This document shows, one piece after another, positions 18,603 through 27,400 of a stretch of DNA of 64,000 bases. A program made the translations under genes and the position numbers. How positions within the stretch are numbered: position 1 is the stretch's first letter; every line of letters begins with the position of its first letter. Source of the stretch: Actinoplanes ianthinogenes (lineage in GTDB: Bacteria; Actinomycetota; Actinomycetes; Mycobacteriales; Micromonosporaceae); contig NZ_AP023356.1 in NCBI RefSeq assembly GCF_018324205.1, positions 6,573,501 to 6,637,500 of the forward strand. Direction: 5' to 3'. The notes beneath the pieces are model-generated. The model was not told the DNA's origin, ran no database searches, and worked only from the letters and a program-made list of their open reading frames with translations.

Positions 18603-19587
18603 TGTTCTGCCCAGAGAGGTTAGGAACGCGGCTGGCGGGTGAGCCGCCGATGGCGGAGTGGTAGCGGTGGTGATTGTAGGTGTGCAGGAAACGGGGTAGG
18701 GCTTTGCGGCGGGCGTTTTCGCTGGTGTATGGCTTGGAGTAGGCCCATTCATCGGCCAGTGTGCGGTGGAAGCGTTCCACTTTGCCGTTGGTCTGCGGCC
18801 GGTAAGGACGCGTCTTTTTCACGGTGACGCCCAGTTCGGCGCAGGTCTCGCGCCAGAGGCGGGAGATGTAGCAGGAGCCGTTGTCGGTCAGTACCCGGGC
18901 GATGCTGATGCCGTGGCCGGCGAACCAGGCGTGGGCGCGTCGCCAGAAGGCGGTGGCGGTCTCTTTCGTTTCGTCGGCCAGGATTTCGGTGTAGGCCAGG
19001 CGGGAATGGTCGTCGAGGGCGGTGTGCAGGTAGGCGTAGCCGAGCCGGGCGCCGCCGAACCTGTCGGTGCGGTGCCCGGTCGTGGCGGTGCGGTTGAGTT
19101 TGCCCTGGGCGCGGCCTTGGGTGCGCCAGCCGCCGCCGTCGGGGATGTTGCCGAGTTTCTTGACGTCGACGTGGATCAGATCGCCGGGCGCTTCGTGTTC
19201 GTAGCGGCGGACCGGTTCGGCGGTGGCCCGGTCCAGATGCGTCAGGGGTACAGCACCGGCCCGGCGCAGGATCGCGTGGCAGGTCGAGGCGGGCAAGCCG
19301 AGTCGCCAACCGATCCGGACCGGGCCCAGGCGCTGGCTGCGACGTAGATGCAACACTCGTCGTTCGATCGGCCGGGGTGTGCGGCGGGGACTGTGACGCG
19401 GCCGGCTGGGCCGATCGCGCATGCCGGCGGCGCCCTCGCTCTGGTAGCGGTCGGCCCAGCGTTTCGCTGTCGTCGGGCTGACCTGGAACCGATCCGCGGC
19501 CCGCCGTAGCGACCAGCCGTCATCGACGACGCACCGGGCCAGCCTCAATCGGCCGCGTTCGGTCAACGGAGCGTTAGCGTGGGGCAC
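18598..19587 (-). CDS. IS481-family transposase
   Basis: A 329-residue DDE transposase. The N-terminal HTH lies in WSLRRAADRFQVSPTTAKRW. The integrase core has the first Asp in GDLIHVDVKKLG, the second in LHTALDDHSRLAY and the Glu in NGKVERFHRTLADEW. Start GTG 19587 follows GGGAGG; the frame is also open from 19635. The stop codon TAG lies in the flanking target duplication (18598-18600), outside the inverted repeat, so the ORF reads through the whole element end. The frame is intact with all catalytic residues, so the element may still be active. Confidence 0.93.
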   Translation of the reverse strand: MPHANAPLTERGRLRLARCVVDDGWSLRRAADRFQVSPTTAKRWADRYQSEGAAGMRDRPSRPRHSPRRTPRPIERRVLHLRRSQRLGPVRIGWRLGLPASTCHAILRRAGAVPLTHLDRATAEPVRRYEHEAPGDLIHVDVKKLGNIPDGGGWRTQGRAQGKLNRTATTGHRTDRFGGARLGYAYLHTALDDHSRLAYTEILADETKETATAFWRRAHAWFAGHGISIARVLTDNGSCYISRLWRETCAELGVTVKKTRPYRPQTNGKVERFHRTLADEWAYSKPYTSENARRKALPRFLHTYNHHRYHSAIGGSPASRVPNLSGQNR

Positions 19588-19695
19588 GAGGACCTCCCGG
19601 GTGTGGTGTGGAACCTTCGACAAGCTCCACCTCACCCGGAGGTCCTCACCTATTTCAGCAAGTCAGCCCCGTTACCAACGTCCGTGAGCAGAACA
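18603..19695 (-). mobile_element. IS481-family insertion sequence, intact
   Basis: A 1093-bp element bounded by imperfect inverted repeats beginning TGTTCTGC at 18603 and, on the other strand, at 19695; about 25 of the first 32 bases match. It is flanked by the 6-bp duplication TCTACC on both sides. It holds a single transposase gene. TGT ends, short duplications and one DDE frame are IS481 features. Intact ends and duplication indicate recent insertion. Confidence 0.93.
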
Positions 19696-19701
19696 TCTAC
19701 C
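19696..19701. repeat. Target-site duplication, right copy
   Basis: TCTACC immediately outside the right inverted repeat; identical to 18597-18602. Confidence 0.85.
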
Positions 19702-19810
19702 CAGGTCGGGTCGTCCAGTGGCCGGTCCTTCGGTGCCGCGCGCGGACAACAGTCGAGTGTGCCGTCCTGGCGGCCGCGGTCCATGGCGCAAAGGGTCGCA
19801 GCCACCAGGC

Positions 19811-20022
19811 CCAGCCGGGTACTGCTCGGCTGGCCTCCAGCGCCCTATTCCGTTGCTGGATAGGGCCATCAGGGCCAGCTGGGTACTGCTCGGCTGGCGT
19901 CCAGCGCCCTATTCCGTTGCTGGATAGGGCCATCAGGGCCAGCCGGGTACTGCTCGGCTGGCGTCCAGCGCCCTATTCCGTTGCCGGATAGGGCCATCAG
20001 GGCCAGCCGGGGTACTGCTCGG
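19811..20022. repeat. 64-bp tandem repeats with two hairpins per unit
   Basis: Three near-identical 64-bp units (19811-19874, 19875-19938, 19939-20002) and a fourth partial one that grades into the ArsR remnant. Each unit contains CCAGCCG-N9-CGGCTGG (CCAGCTG in the second unit) and GCCCTAT-N11-ATAGGGC, so each could fold into two hairpins. Units differ by only a few substitutions. With no spacer sequences between units this is not a CRISPR. Function unknown. The rest of 19702-20237 holds no gene I can support apart from the remnant below. Confidence 0.85.
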
Positions 20023-20140
20023 CGGGCATCTGCGGGTGCTGCTGGAGGCCGGGCTGGTGGCGCGGCGGCGGGTGGGCCGCAGTGTGCTCTGCACCCGAAC
20101 CGGGGCGGGCGAGGCAGTGGTCCGGGCCGCCGTCGGCTGA
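20015..20140 (+). pseudogene. Remnant of an ArsR-type winged-HTH regulator
   Basis: Forty-one codons ending in TGA at 20138-20140 encode LLGGHLRVLLEAGLVARRR followed by VGRSVLCTRTGAGEAVVRAAVG. This matches the end of the recognition helix and the wing of ArsR-type repressors (compare HLRVLREAGLV...GR). The N-terminal two thirds are missing: the 64-bp repeat array joins directly upstream and there is no start codon or ribosome-binding site. It looks like a gene truncated by repeat expansion or rearrangement close to the insertion element. Confidence 0.6.
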
Positions 20141-20237
20141 GGCCGGTTTGTCGATCATCTGTTCGAAAAAAGGGGCGGCGTGGCGTCGTGAAGGTTGCGG
20201 TTTTGTCGTAGGGGGGTGTTAGTCTCTGCTGTAGTTA

Positions 20238-20249
20238 GAACGGATGTTC
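20238..20249 (+). promoter_or_regulatory. LexA (SOS) box
   Basis: GAACGGATGTTC, a perfect GAAC-N4-GTTC palindrome matching the actinobacterial/Gram-positive LexA operator, followed at once by another GAAC. It lies 427 bp before the HEPN gene and upstream of imuA'-imuB-dnaE2, the right place for DNA-damage control of the cassette. No gene is supported in the 20250-20675 leader. Confidence 0.75.
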
Positions 20250-20675
20250 GAACGGCGGCCAGCCTCACGGACATCCGGTCTGGCCCCCCGGGAGCGTGTT
20301 TCGCGGCGCGTCTCCGGGGAGCGGCACCCGCGAAGTGCCGCACATGCGTGGTCCGAGCATTCGCGGGTTCGGGCTTCGCGACAGGCAGGCCGCCGCTCAC
20401 TGCCCCCGACCCCCGGTGGTGGGCGGCGGACCCGCCGGCAGTGTCCGGCCGGGTGTGGTGTGGGGAAGCTTCACATCCGGCCGGTCTGCGCCGGGGTTCC
20501 TACTGCCCGTGGGGCCCCGGCACCCGGCCTTGTCGGCCGCCCCGGTCGTCCGGCCGCGCCACTCGGGTGGCAGCGGCGGGAGCGGGGTGGTTCAGGTGTG
20601 GCCCGTTGCGACTTCCTCCGTAGCGGTCCGGTTCGGCCAGTACGTCGGATGCGGAACAGGCGAGGAGAAACGAGC

Positions 20676-21311
20676 ATGGCGAGCACCACGGCCCCCGGCC
20701 TGATGTCGGCTCCCGGCCCGGCCCACACACCCGGCACCGCTGCGGCGGCACCCATGCCCGGCACCCATGCGGCGACACCCATGCCCGGCACCGCTGCGGT
20801 GGCACCCATGCCCGGCACCCACGCGGCGACGCCTGTGCCCGGTCCGGCTGCGCCGGCGCCGGTGGGGGCCACGGGCAGCCGGGCGGAGGCGCCCGCGGTG
20901 CCGGCGCACATGCTGCCCCATCGGAGTCCTGCCCAGCTGCTGGCGATCGCCCGGCAGGGGCTGGCCGAGGCGGCGCACACCGATCCTGACGGCCTGCGAT
21001 ACGCGGCGGCTCATCTGGCCGCCTTGCGCGCGGCCGCGGCTCTGCTCGCCGCCCGGGCCCGCCCGGCCGCACCCGGGCGGCGGGCCAGGGCGACCAGCGT
21101 CTGGTCGCTGCTGGCGATGGTCGCTCCGGAGTTCGGCGACTGGGCCGGTTATTTCGCTCTCGGCGCCGGGAAGCGAGCGGCGGCCGAGGCCGGCATTCCG
21201 CGCGTGGTGAGCGCCCGGGAGGCGGATGACCTGCTGCGCGCGGCCGAGCAGTTCGTGACGGTGGCGGAGTCTTCGCTCGGGATGTCCTATCAGCCGCCGC
21301 TGGCGGCCTGA
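20676..21311 (+). CDS. HEPN-domain protein (SAV_6107-like)
   Basis: A 211-residue protein. Residues 1-80 are low-complexity and include four 9-residue repeats of the T(A/H)AA-x-P(M/V)PG type. From about residue 82 it has an all-helical HEPN domain resembling the SAV_6107 family: SPAQLLAIARQGLAEA, HLAALRAAAALLAARARP, SVWSLLAMVAPEFGDWAGYF and AREADDLLRAAEQFVTV. ATG 20676 follows GAGGAG at ideal spacing. Many HEPN proteins are RNases or nucleotide-modification partners; the canonical R-x4-6-H motif is not obvious here, so activity is open. It is the first gene after the LexA box and precedes imuA' by 260 bp. Confidence 0.72.
   Translation: MASTTAPGLMSAPGPAHTPGTAAAAPMPGTHAATPMPGTAAVAPMPGTHAATPVPGPAAPAPVGATGSRAEAPAVPAHMLPHRSPAQLLAIARQGLAEAAHTDPDGLRYAAAHLAALRAAAALLAARARPAAPGRRARATSVWSLLAMVAPEFGDWAGYFALGAGKRAAAEAGIPRVVSAREADDLLRAAEQFVTVAESSLGMSYQPPLAA
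20736..20843 (+). repeat. 27-bp in-frame tandem repeats in the HEPN gene
   Basis: Four 27-bp units, each encoding nine residues ending PMPG or PVPG, in the N-terminal linker. The reading frame is preserved in all units, so copy number could vary without breaking the protein. Confidence 0.8.
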
Positions 21312-21571
21312 TCGATTTCTGCTTTTCCGGGCTCGGCGCTGCCGGGCGGGTGAGTCGTGGCTCGATGCCGCCGGCCCGGGAGCTGCGGCGTCAGCCGGGG
21401 GGATGACGGGGCCGGCCGAGCGCTTCGAGGTTGGTACCTGCGGTCAGCGGGCCTGGAACTGGCGGGCCGCTGCCGGGTGGCTTCGGCCGGGGCGCGCGTC
21501 GGAGGGGAACGCGCGGCTCGGGCGGAGGGGTGTCGCCGCGGTTGAACACACGGGGAACAGAGCGGGGCACG

Positions 21572-22618
21572 ATGGCAGGGCGCATGATCAGTGGCACGGC
21601 CGCCCTCGCGGAACTGGTGCGGCCGGCGAGCGGGACGGATGAGTCCGGCGCGCACCGGATGCTGCCGGTGGCGGCCGAGTTGGGAAATCTGCTGCCCGGC
21701 GGCGGCCTGCGGCGCGGGAGCACGGTGGCGGTGGCCGGTGGCCGGGCCGCGCGGGCCGGTGGCGGGACCTCGCTGATGCTGGCCCTGCTCGCGGCCGCGT
21801 CCCGGGCCGGGTCGTGGTGTGCGGTGGTCGGGTTGCCGGCGCTCGGTGCGCTGGCCGCGGCGGAGACCGGGATCGTGCTGGAACGGCTGGCGCTGGTGCC
21901 GGAGCCGGGGCCGGACTGGCCGACGGTGGTGGCCGCCCTGATCGACGGCGTGGACGTGGTGGTCACGGCGGTGCCCGGGCCGGTGTCCGCGTCCATCGCG
22001 AGCCGGTTGGCGGCGCGGGCGCGGCAGCGGGGGAGCGTGCTGATGCCGTTCGGCGACTGGTCCGGGGCGGATGTGACGTTGCAGGTCAGCCGGGGACGCT
22101 GGGAGGGCCTCGGGGACGGCCGGGGGCGCCTGCGCCGGCGCGAGGTGACCGTGGTCGCCAACGGTCGCGGTGCCGCCGCCCGCCCCAGGGAGCTCACCCT
22201 CTGGATGCCCGGGCTGACCACTCGCCCGGACGCCACTCCCGCCATCGGCGGGGGCACGCCTGCGACCAGCCCGGATACCCGGCCGATGCCGGTTGTCCCG
22301 GAGCCTTCCGGCGATCGGGCGATCCGCGCCGTCCCGGCGCCGGCCGATGACGTCTCGCCGGTTCGTCCGGCTTCTGCGCGGGCCGGCGACGTCTCACCGG
22401 CTCGTCCGGCTTCCGCACGGGCCGGTGACGTCTCACCGGTTTCCGCTTCCGCGCGGGCCGGCGGAAGCGGAAACCGCTGGGGCGAGGGGGAGCTGGTGCT
22501 TGTCGGAGCAGGGACCGGTGCCGACGGGACCGCCGGGCGGAGTGCGGGCCCGGGACGGCGGCGGGGCGGGGAGGGGAAGCGGCGGGGAGTGCCGGCTGGA
22601 TCTTCGGGTGGGAGCTGA
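21572..22618 (+). CDS. ImuA'-like mutasome accessory protein
   Basis: A 348-residue RecA-fold-related protein. The core (residues 15-215) has GNLLPGGGLRRGSTVAVAGG and a P-loop-like GGGTSLM lacking the Walker A lysine, as in actinobacterial ImuA', which is thought not to hydrolyse ATP. The C-terminal third is disordered with two in-frame Pro/Ala/Ser repeats (PASARAGDVSP). ATG 21572 has no strong ribosome-binding site; an upstream in-frame start is possible but adds only low-complexity residues. Placed 2 bp before imuB. ImuA' bridges ImuB and DnaE2 in the mycobacterial mutasome. Confidence 0.82.
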   Translation: MAGRMISGTAALAELVRPASGTDESGAHRMLPVAAELGNLLPGGGLRRGSTVAVAGGRAARAGGGTSLMLALLAAASRAGSWCAVVGLPALGALAAAETGIVLERLALVPEPGPDWPTVVAALIDGVDVVVTAVPGPVSASIASRLAARARQRGSVLMPFGDWSGADVTLQVSRGRWEGLGDGRGRLRRREVTVVANGRGAAARPRELTLWMPGLTTRPDATPAIGGGTPATSPDTRPMPVVPEPSGDRAIRAVPAPADDVSPVRPASARAGDVSPARPASARAGDVSPVSASARAGGSGNRWGEGELVLVGAGTGADGTAGRSAGPGRRRGGEGKRRGVPAGSSGGS

Positions 22619-22620
22619 GG

Positions 22621-24456
22621 ATGGGGGACGGGGCGCGGACGTTGTTGCTCTGGTGTCCGGACTGGCCGGTGGTGGCGGCGGAGATCGTGCTCGGGGTGCC
22701 GGCCGGGGAGCCGGTGGCGGTGTTCGCGAACAATCGGGTGCTGGCCTGTTCCGAGGCGGCCCGGCGGGAGACCGTGCGGCGCGGGCTGCGGCGGCGGGAC
22801 GCGCAGGGGCGGTGTCCCCAACTGATCGTGGTCGAGCATGACCCGGGGCGGGATGCGCGGGCGTTCGAGCCGGTGGTGGCGGCGGTCGAGGAGGTGGCGG
22901 CCGGGGTCGAGGTGGTTCGGCCGGGGGCCTGTGCGCTGGCGGCTCGGGGGCCGTCGCGGTACTACGGGGGTGAGGAGGCCGCCGCCGAGCGGATCGTCGA
23001 GCACGTCGCGCAGAGCTGTGCGGTGGAGAGCCAGGCGGGGATCGCGGACGGGGTGTTCGCGGCCGGGATCGCGGCGCGCAGCGGGCGGATCGTCGCGCCC
23101 GGGGAGACGCCCGGGTTCCTGGCCGGCGTGCCGGTCGAGGCGCTGGAACGGCCGGAGCTCGCCGATCTGCTGCGCCGGCTCGGTGCCAAGACGCTGGGGG
23201 AGTTCGCCGCGTTGCCGGCCGGGGACGTGCTGACCAGGTTCGGGTTCGACGGGGCGCTGGCGCATCGGCTGGCCCGGGGCGGGGACCATCGGCCGCTCGC
23301 GGTGCGGCAGCCGCCGCCGGATCTGGCTGTCGAGGAGACCTACGACGAGCCGCTGGACCGGGTGGACACGGCCGCGTTCGCCGGGCGGGTGCTGGCCGAG
23401 CGGCTGCACGAGCGGCTGGCCGGGCACGGGCTCGCCTGCACCCGGCTCGGCGTCGAGGCGGTCACCGCGGACGGCCAGGAGCTGTACCGGGTGTGGCGGC
23501 ACGACGGGCTGCTCACCGCGGCCGCCATCGCCGAACGGGTGCGCTGGCAACTGGACGGCTGGCTGACCGGGGCGCGCCGGAACGCGCCGGCCCGGCCGAC
23601 CGCCGGTCTGGTCCGGTTGAGCCTGATCCCGGACGGTCTGCTGGCGCACGCCGGCTTGCAGCCGGGTCTGTGGGGGGACGCGGGCGCCGAACGGGATCGC
23701 GCGCATCGGGCGTTCAGCCGGGTGCAGGGTCTGCTCGGCCCGGAAGCGGTGGTGACCCCGGTGATCGGTGGCGGCCGCTCCGGGGACGACCAGGTTCGGT
23801 TGGTGCCGTGGGGCGACGAGCGTTCGCCGGCCCGGCCGGCCACCTCGCACGCCGATCCGATCCCGGACCTGCGCACGGTCCCGGTCCTGGATCGCACCGT
23901 CGCTCCGGAGCTTCCGGGGATGCCCGCCCGCCAGTTCCCGGTGCCGGTCAACCCCGCGGGCCCGGCGCCGTTCACCGTGATCAACGGCGAGGCGCGGGGG
24001 GCCGGGCGGGAGGTGGTTGCCGCCGGGGGCGGGGCGGGTGCTGCGGGCGTACCGAAAAAGGATGTGGATCTGAAGCGGCCCGTGGTGACCACCGGCCGGG
24101 GGCGGAAGGGTCCGCGGCCTCCGATGGTGCCGCCCTGGCCGGGGCGGATGCCGCGGCCGTCACCGGCGATGGTGTTGCCGCAGCCGATTCCGGCGGTGGT
24201 GCATGACGAGACCGGTTTGCCGATCGGGGTGTCGGCGCGGCTCGAGCTCACCGGTGTGCCGACCACCCTGACCGTCGATCGGTCCGCGCCGCTGCCGATC
24301 ACCGGGTGGGCCGGGCCGTGGCCGATCGACGAGCGGTGGTGGGTGCCCGAGGAGGCGCGGCGGCGGGCCCGGTTCCAGATGTGCCTGGCGGACGGCCGGG
24401 CGTTGTTGCTCTCGCTGGCGGCCGGTCAGTGGGCGGTGGAGGCGATCTATGACTGA
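22621..24456 (+). CDS. imuB: ImuB, inactive Y-family polymerase homologue
   Basis: A 611-residue Y-family-like protein starting TLLLWCPDWPVVAAEIVLG. The acidic SIDE-type catalytic motif is replaced by GACALAARGPSRYYGGEE, so no polymerase activity is expected. This is the hallmark of ImuB, which recruits DnaE2 to the beta clamp. A candidate clamp-binding motif, QVRLVPWG, is at about residues 388-395 and resembles mycobacterial QLPLWG with the leading Gln changed. The C-terminal third is Pro-rich and ends in a conserved WWVPEEARRRARFQ block. It lies between imuA' (2-bp gap) and dnaE2 (12-bp gap) in one operon. Confidence 0.92.
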   Translation: MGDGARTLLLWCPDWPVVAAEIVLGVPAGEPVAVFANNRVLACSEAARRETVRRGLRRRDAQGRCPQLIVVEHDPGRDARAFEPVVAAVEEVAAGVEVVRPGACALAARGPSRYYGGEEAAAERIVEHVAQSCAVESQAGIADGVFAAGIAARSGRIVAPGETPGFLAGVPVEALERPELADLLRRLGAKTLGEFAALPAGDVLTRFGFDGALAHRLARGGDHRPLAVRQPPPDLAVEETYDEPLDRVDTAAFAGRVLAERLHERLAGHGLACTRLGVEAVTADGQELYRVWRHDGLLTAAAIAERVRWQLDGWLTGARRNAPARPTAGLVRLSLIPDGLLAHAGLQPGLWGDAGAERDRAHRAFSRVQGLLGPEAVVTPVIGGGRSGDDQVRLVPWGDERSPARPATSHADPIPDLRTVPVLDRTVAPELPGMPARQFPVPVNPAGPAPFTVINGEARGAGREVVAAGGGAGAAGVPKKDVDLKRPVVTTGRGRKGPRPPMVPPWPGRMPRPSPAMVLPQPIPAVVHDETGLPIGVSARLELTGVPTTLTVDRSAPLPITGWAGPWPIDERWWVPEEARRRARFQMCLADGRALLLSLAAGQWAVEAIYD

Positions 24457-24468
24457 CCGGGCGGGCCG

Positions 24469-27400
24469 ATGAGTTTCCACAATCCGGAGCGGCCGTGGGC
24501 CGAGATGGAGCGGACGCTGTCCGGAAAGTCCCGGGATCTCTGGTCGGATCCCGGGCCCGCCCGGGTCGTCGATCCGATCGTGGCGGACGGTGACGGCGGG
24601 GACTCGCCGGCCTGGACCCGGAAGCGGGAGCCCTACCGGGCACCGGCCCTGGTCCGCGCGGAGTCCACAGTCGACTACGCCGAGCTGCACTGCCACACCA
24701 ACTTCAGCTTCCTGGACGGCGCCAGTCACCCCGAGGAGCTGGCCGAGGAGGCCGCCCGGCTCGGCCTGACCGGGCTGGCCGTCACCGATCACGACGGTCT
24801 CTACGGCGTGGTCCGCTTCTCCCAGGCGGCCCGCGAGCTGCGCCTGCCCACCGTCTTCGGCGCCGAGCTGTCGCTGGGCCTGACCCGCCCGCAGAGCGGC
24901 GAGCCGGACCCGGAGGGCACCCACCTGCTCGCCCTGGCGCACGGGCACGAGGGCTACGCCCGGCTGTCCCGGGTGATCGCCGAGGCCCAGCTGGCCGGTG
25001 GGGAGAAGGGCAAGCCGGAGTACGGCAGCCTGGAGCATGTCGCCGAGACGCTGAAGGACCACGTGCTGGTGCTGACCGGCTGTCGCAAGGGGACCGTCCC
25101 GCGGGCCCTGGCCGCCGGCGGGCACGCCGCGGCCGGGTGGGAGCTGGACCGGCTGGTCGACCTGTTCGGCGCGCCGAACGTGGCGGTCGAGCTGACCGAC
25201 CACGGCGACCCGTACGACGCGGACTACAACGACGCCCTCTTCCTGCTGGCCGGGCAGCGTGGGCTGGAGGTGGTGGCGACCGGCAACGTGCACTACGCCA
25301 CCCCGTCCCGGCGGCACCTGGCCACCGCGCTCGCCGCCGTCCGGGCCCGGCGCAGCCTGGACGAGATGGACGGCTGGCTGCCCGCGGCCGGCACCGCCCA
25401 CCTGCGCAGCGGCGCCGAGATGGCGCGCCGGTTCGCGGACTATCCGGGCGCGGTGGCGAACGCCGCGATGTACGGCACCGGCCTCGCCTTCGACCTCGAC
25501 CTGGTCGCCCCGAAGCTGCCGGACTACGAGGTGCCGCCCGGGCACACCGAGATGAGCTGGCTGCGCGAGTTGACCATGCAGGGCGCCAGAGCTCGTTACG
25601 GGGAGCACCACCCGAAGGCCTATCGGCAGCTCGAATACGAACTGCGGATGATCGAGGAGCTCGGCTTCCCCGGATATTTTCTCGTCGTCTACGACATAGT
25701 GGACTTTTGTCGAAAAAACCGAATCTATTGCCAAGGGCGCGGTTCGGCGGCCAACTCGGCGGTCTGCTACGCCCTGTGGATCACCAACGTCGACGCGGTC
25801 GAGTACAACCTGCTCTTCGAACGCTTCCTCGCCCCGGAACGCGACGGCCCGCCGGACATCGACGTGGACATCGAGTCGGACCGCCGCGAGGAGGTCATCC
25901 AGCACGTCTACCAGAAGTACGGCCGGGAGCACACCGCCCAGGTCGCCAACGTGATCTCCTACCGCCCCCGCTCGGCGGTCCGGGACATGGCCCGCGCGTT
26001 CGGCTTCTCGGCCGGCCAGCAGGACGCCTGGAGCAAGCAGATCGACCGGTGGGGCGACGTCGCGACCGCCGGCAGCGACATGCCGGAGCAGGTGGTCGAG
26101 TTCGCCAACGCGGTGCAGAACTTCCCCCGCCACCTGGGCATCCACTCCGGCGGCATGGTGATCTGCGACCGCCCGATCATCGAGGTCTGCCCGGTGGAGT
26201 GGGGCCGGATGCCGGGCCGCACCGTGCTCCAGTGGGACAAGGACGACTGCGCCGCGGTCGACCTGGTCAAGTTCGACCTGCTCGGGCTGGGCATGCTCTC
26301 CGCGCTGCACTACGCGTACGACATGATCGAGGACGAGCTGGACATCGGCACGATGCGGCTCGACGACCCCGAGGTCTACACGATGCTCTGCCGGGCCGAC
26401 TCGGTCGGGGTGTTCCAGGTGGAGAGCCGGGCCCAGATGGCCACGCTGCCCCGGCTCAAGCCGGACTGCTTCTACGACCTGGTGATCGAGGTGGCGCTGA
26501 TCCGGCCGGGACCGATCCAGGGTGGTTCGGTGCACCCGTACATCCGGCGCAAGAACGGCCTGGAGGAGCCGCGCGTGCCGCACCCGCTGATGAAGAACGC
26601 GCTGGCCAAGACGCTGGGGGTGCCGCTGTTCCAGGAGCAGCTCATGCAGCTCGCGATCGACGTGGCCGGTTTTGATCCGTCCGAGGCGGACCAGCTGCGC
26701 CGGGCCATGGGCGCGAAGCGCTCGGTGGAGAAGATGGAACGCATCCGCCGCCGCCTCTACGAGGGGATGGCCGGCAACGGGATCACCGGCGAGCTGGCCG
26801 ACGACCTGTTCCACAAGCTCTCCGCGTTCGCCAGTTACGGCTTCCCGGAGAGCCACGCGATGAGCTTCGCCTACCTGGTCTACGCGAGCGCCTGGCTGAA
26901 GCGGTACCACCCCGCGGCGTTCTGCGCGGCGCTGCTGAACGCGCAGCCGATGGGCTTCTACTCACCGCAGACCCTGGTCGACGACGCGCGCCGGCACGGT
27001 GTCGAGGTGCGCCGCCCGGACATCAACCGCAGTGACGCGATGGCCACCCTGGAGACCACGCCGGCGAGCCGGCGGAAATCCGAACCCGGGGAGCCGCCGC
27101 ACGCTTGGGGTCTCGGCGGGCCCGCGGTCCGGCAGGGATTGAAGGCTGTCCGTACGATCGGCGCCGAGCTCGCCGAGCGCATCGAGGCCGAGCGGCGCGC
27201 GCACGGGCCGTACCGGTCGATGACCGATCTGGCCCGGCGGACCGGATGCTCGACCGCGCACCTGGAGGCGCTCGCCACCGCCGACGCCTTCGCGAGCTTC
27301 GGCCTCTCCCGGCGCGAGGCACTGTGGGCCGCCGGAGCGGCCGCCCAGGACAAGCCGGACCGGCTGCCGGGGACGGCGACCGGCACCGAGGCGCCGATGC

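Noticed and set aside
19811..20022. CRISPR array
   Set aside because: The 64-bp units are contiguous with no variable spacers, and no cas genes are present.
20195..20623. Protein-coding gene in the leader between the LexA box and the HEPN gene
   Set aside because: Open frames here overlap the LexA box, are Arg/Gly/Pro-rich, and lack start signals.
21540..21570. Second LexA box just upstream of imuA'
   Set aside because: TTGAACACACGGGGAAC has one GAAC half but no GTTC partner at four-base spacing.
21391..23850. Minus-strand frame opposite imuA' and imuB
   Set aside because: Pro/Arg-rich shadow of two well-supported genes.
24160..26910. 916-codon open frame on the minus strand opposite dnaE2
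   Set aside because: Antisense shadow of DnaE2; composition reflects third-position G/C bias, with no domain or ribosome-binding site.
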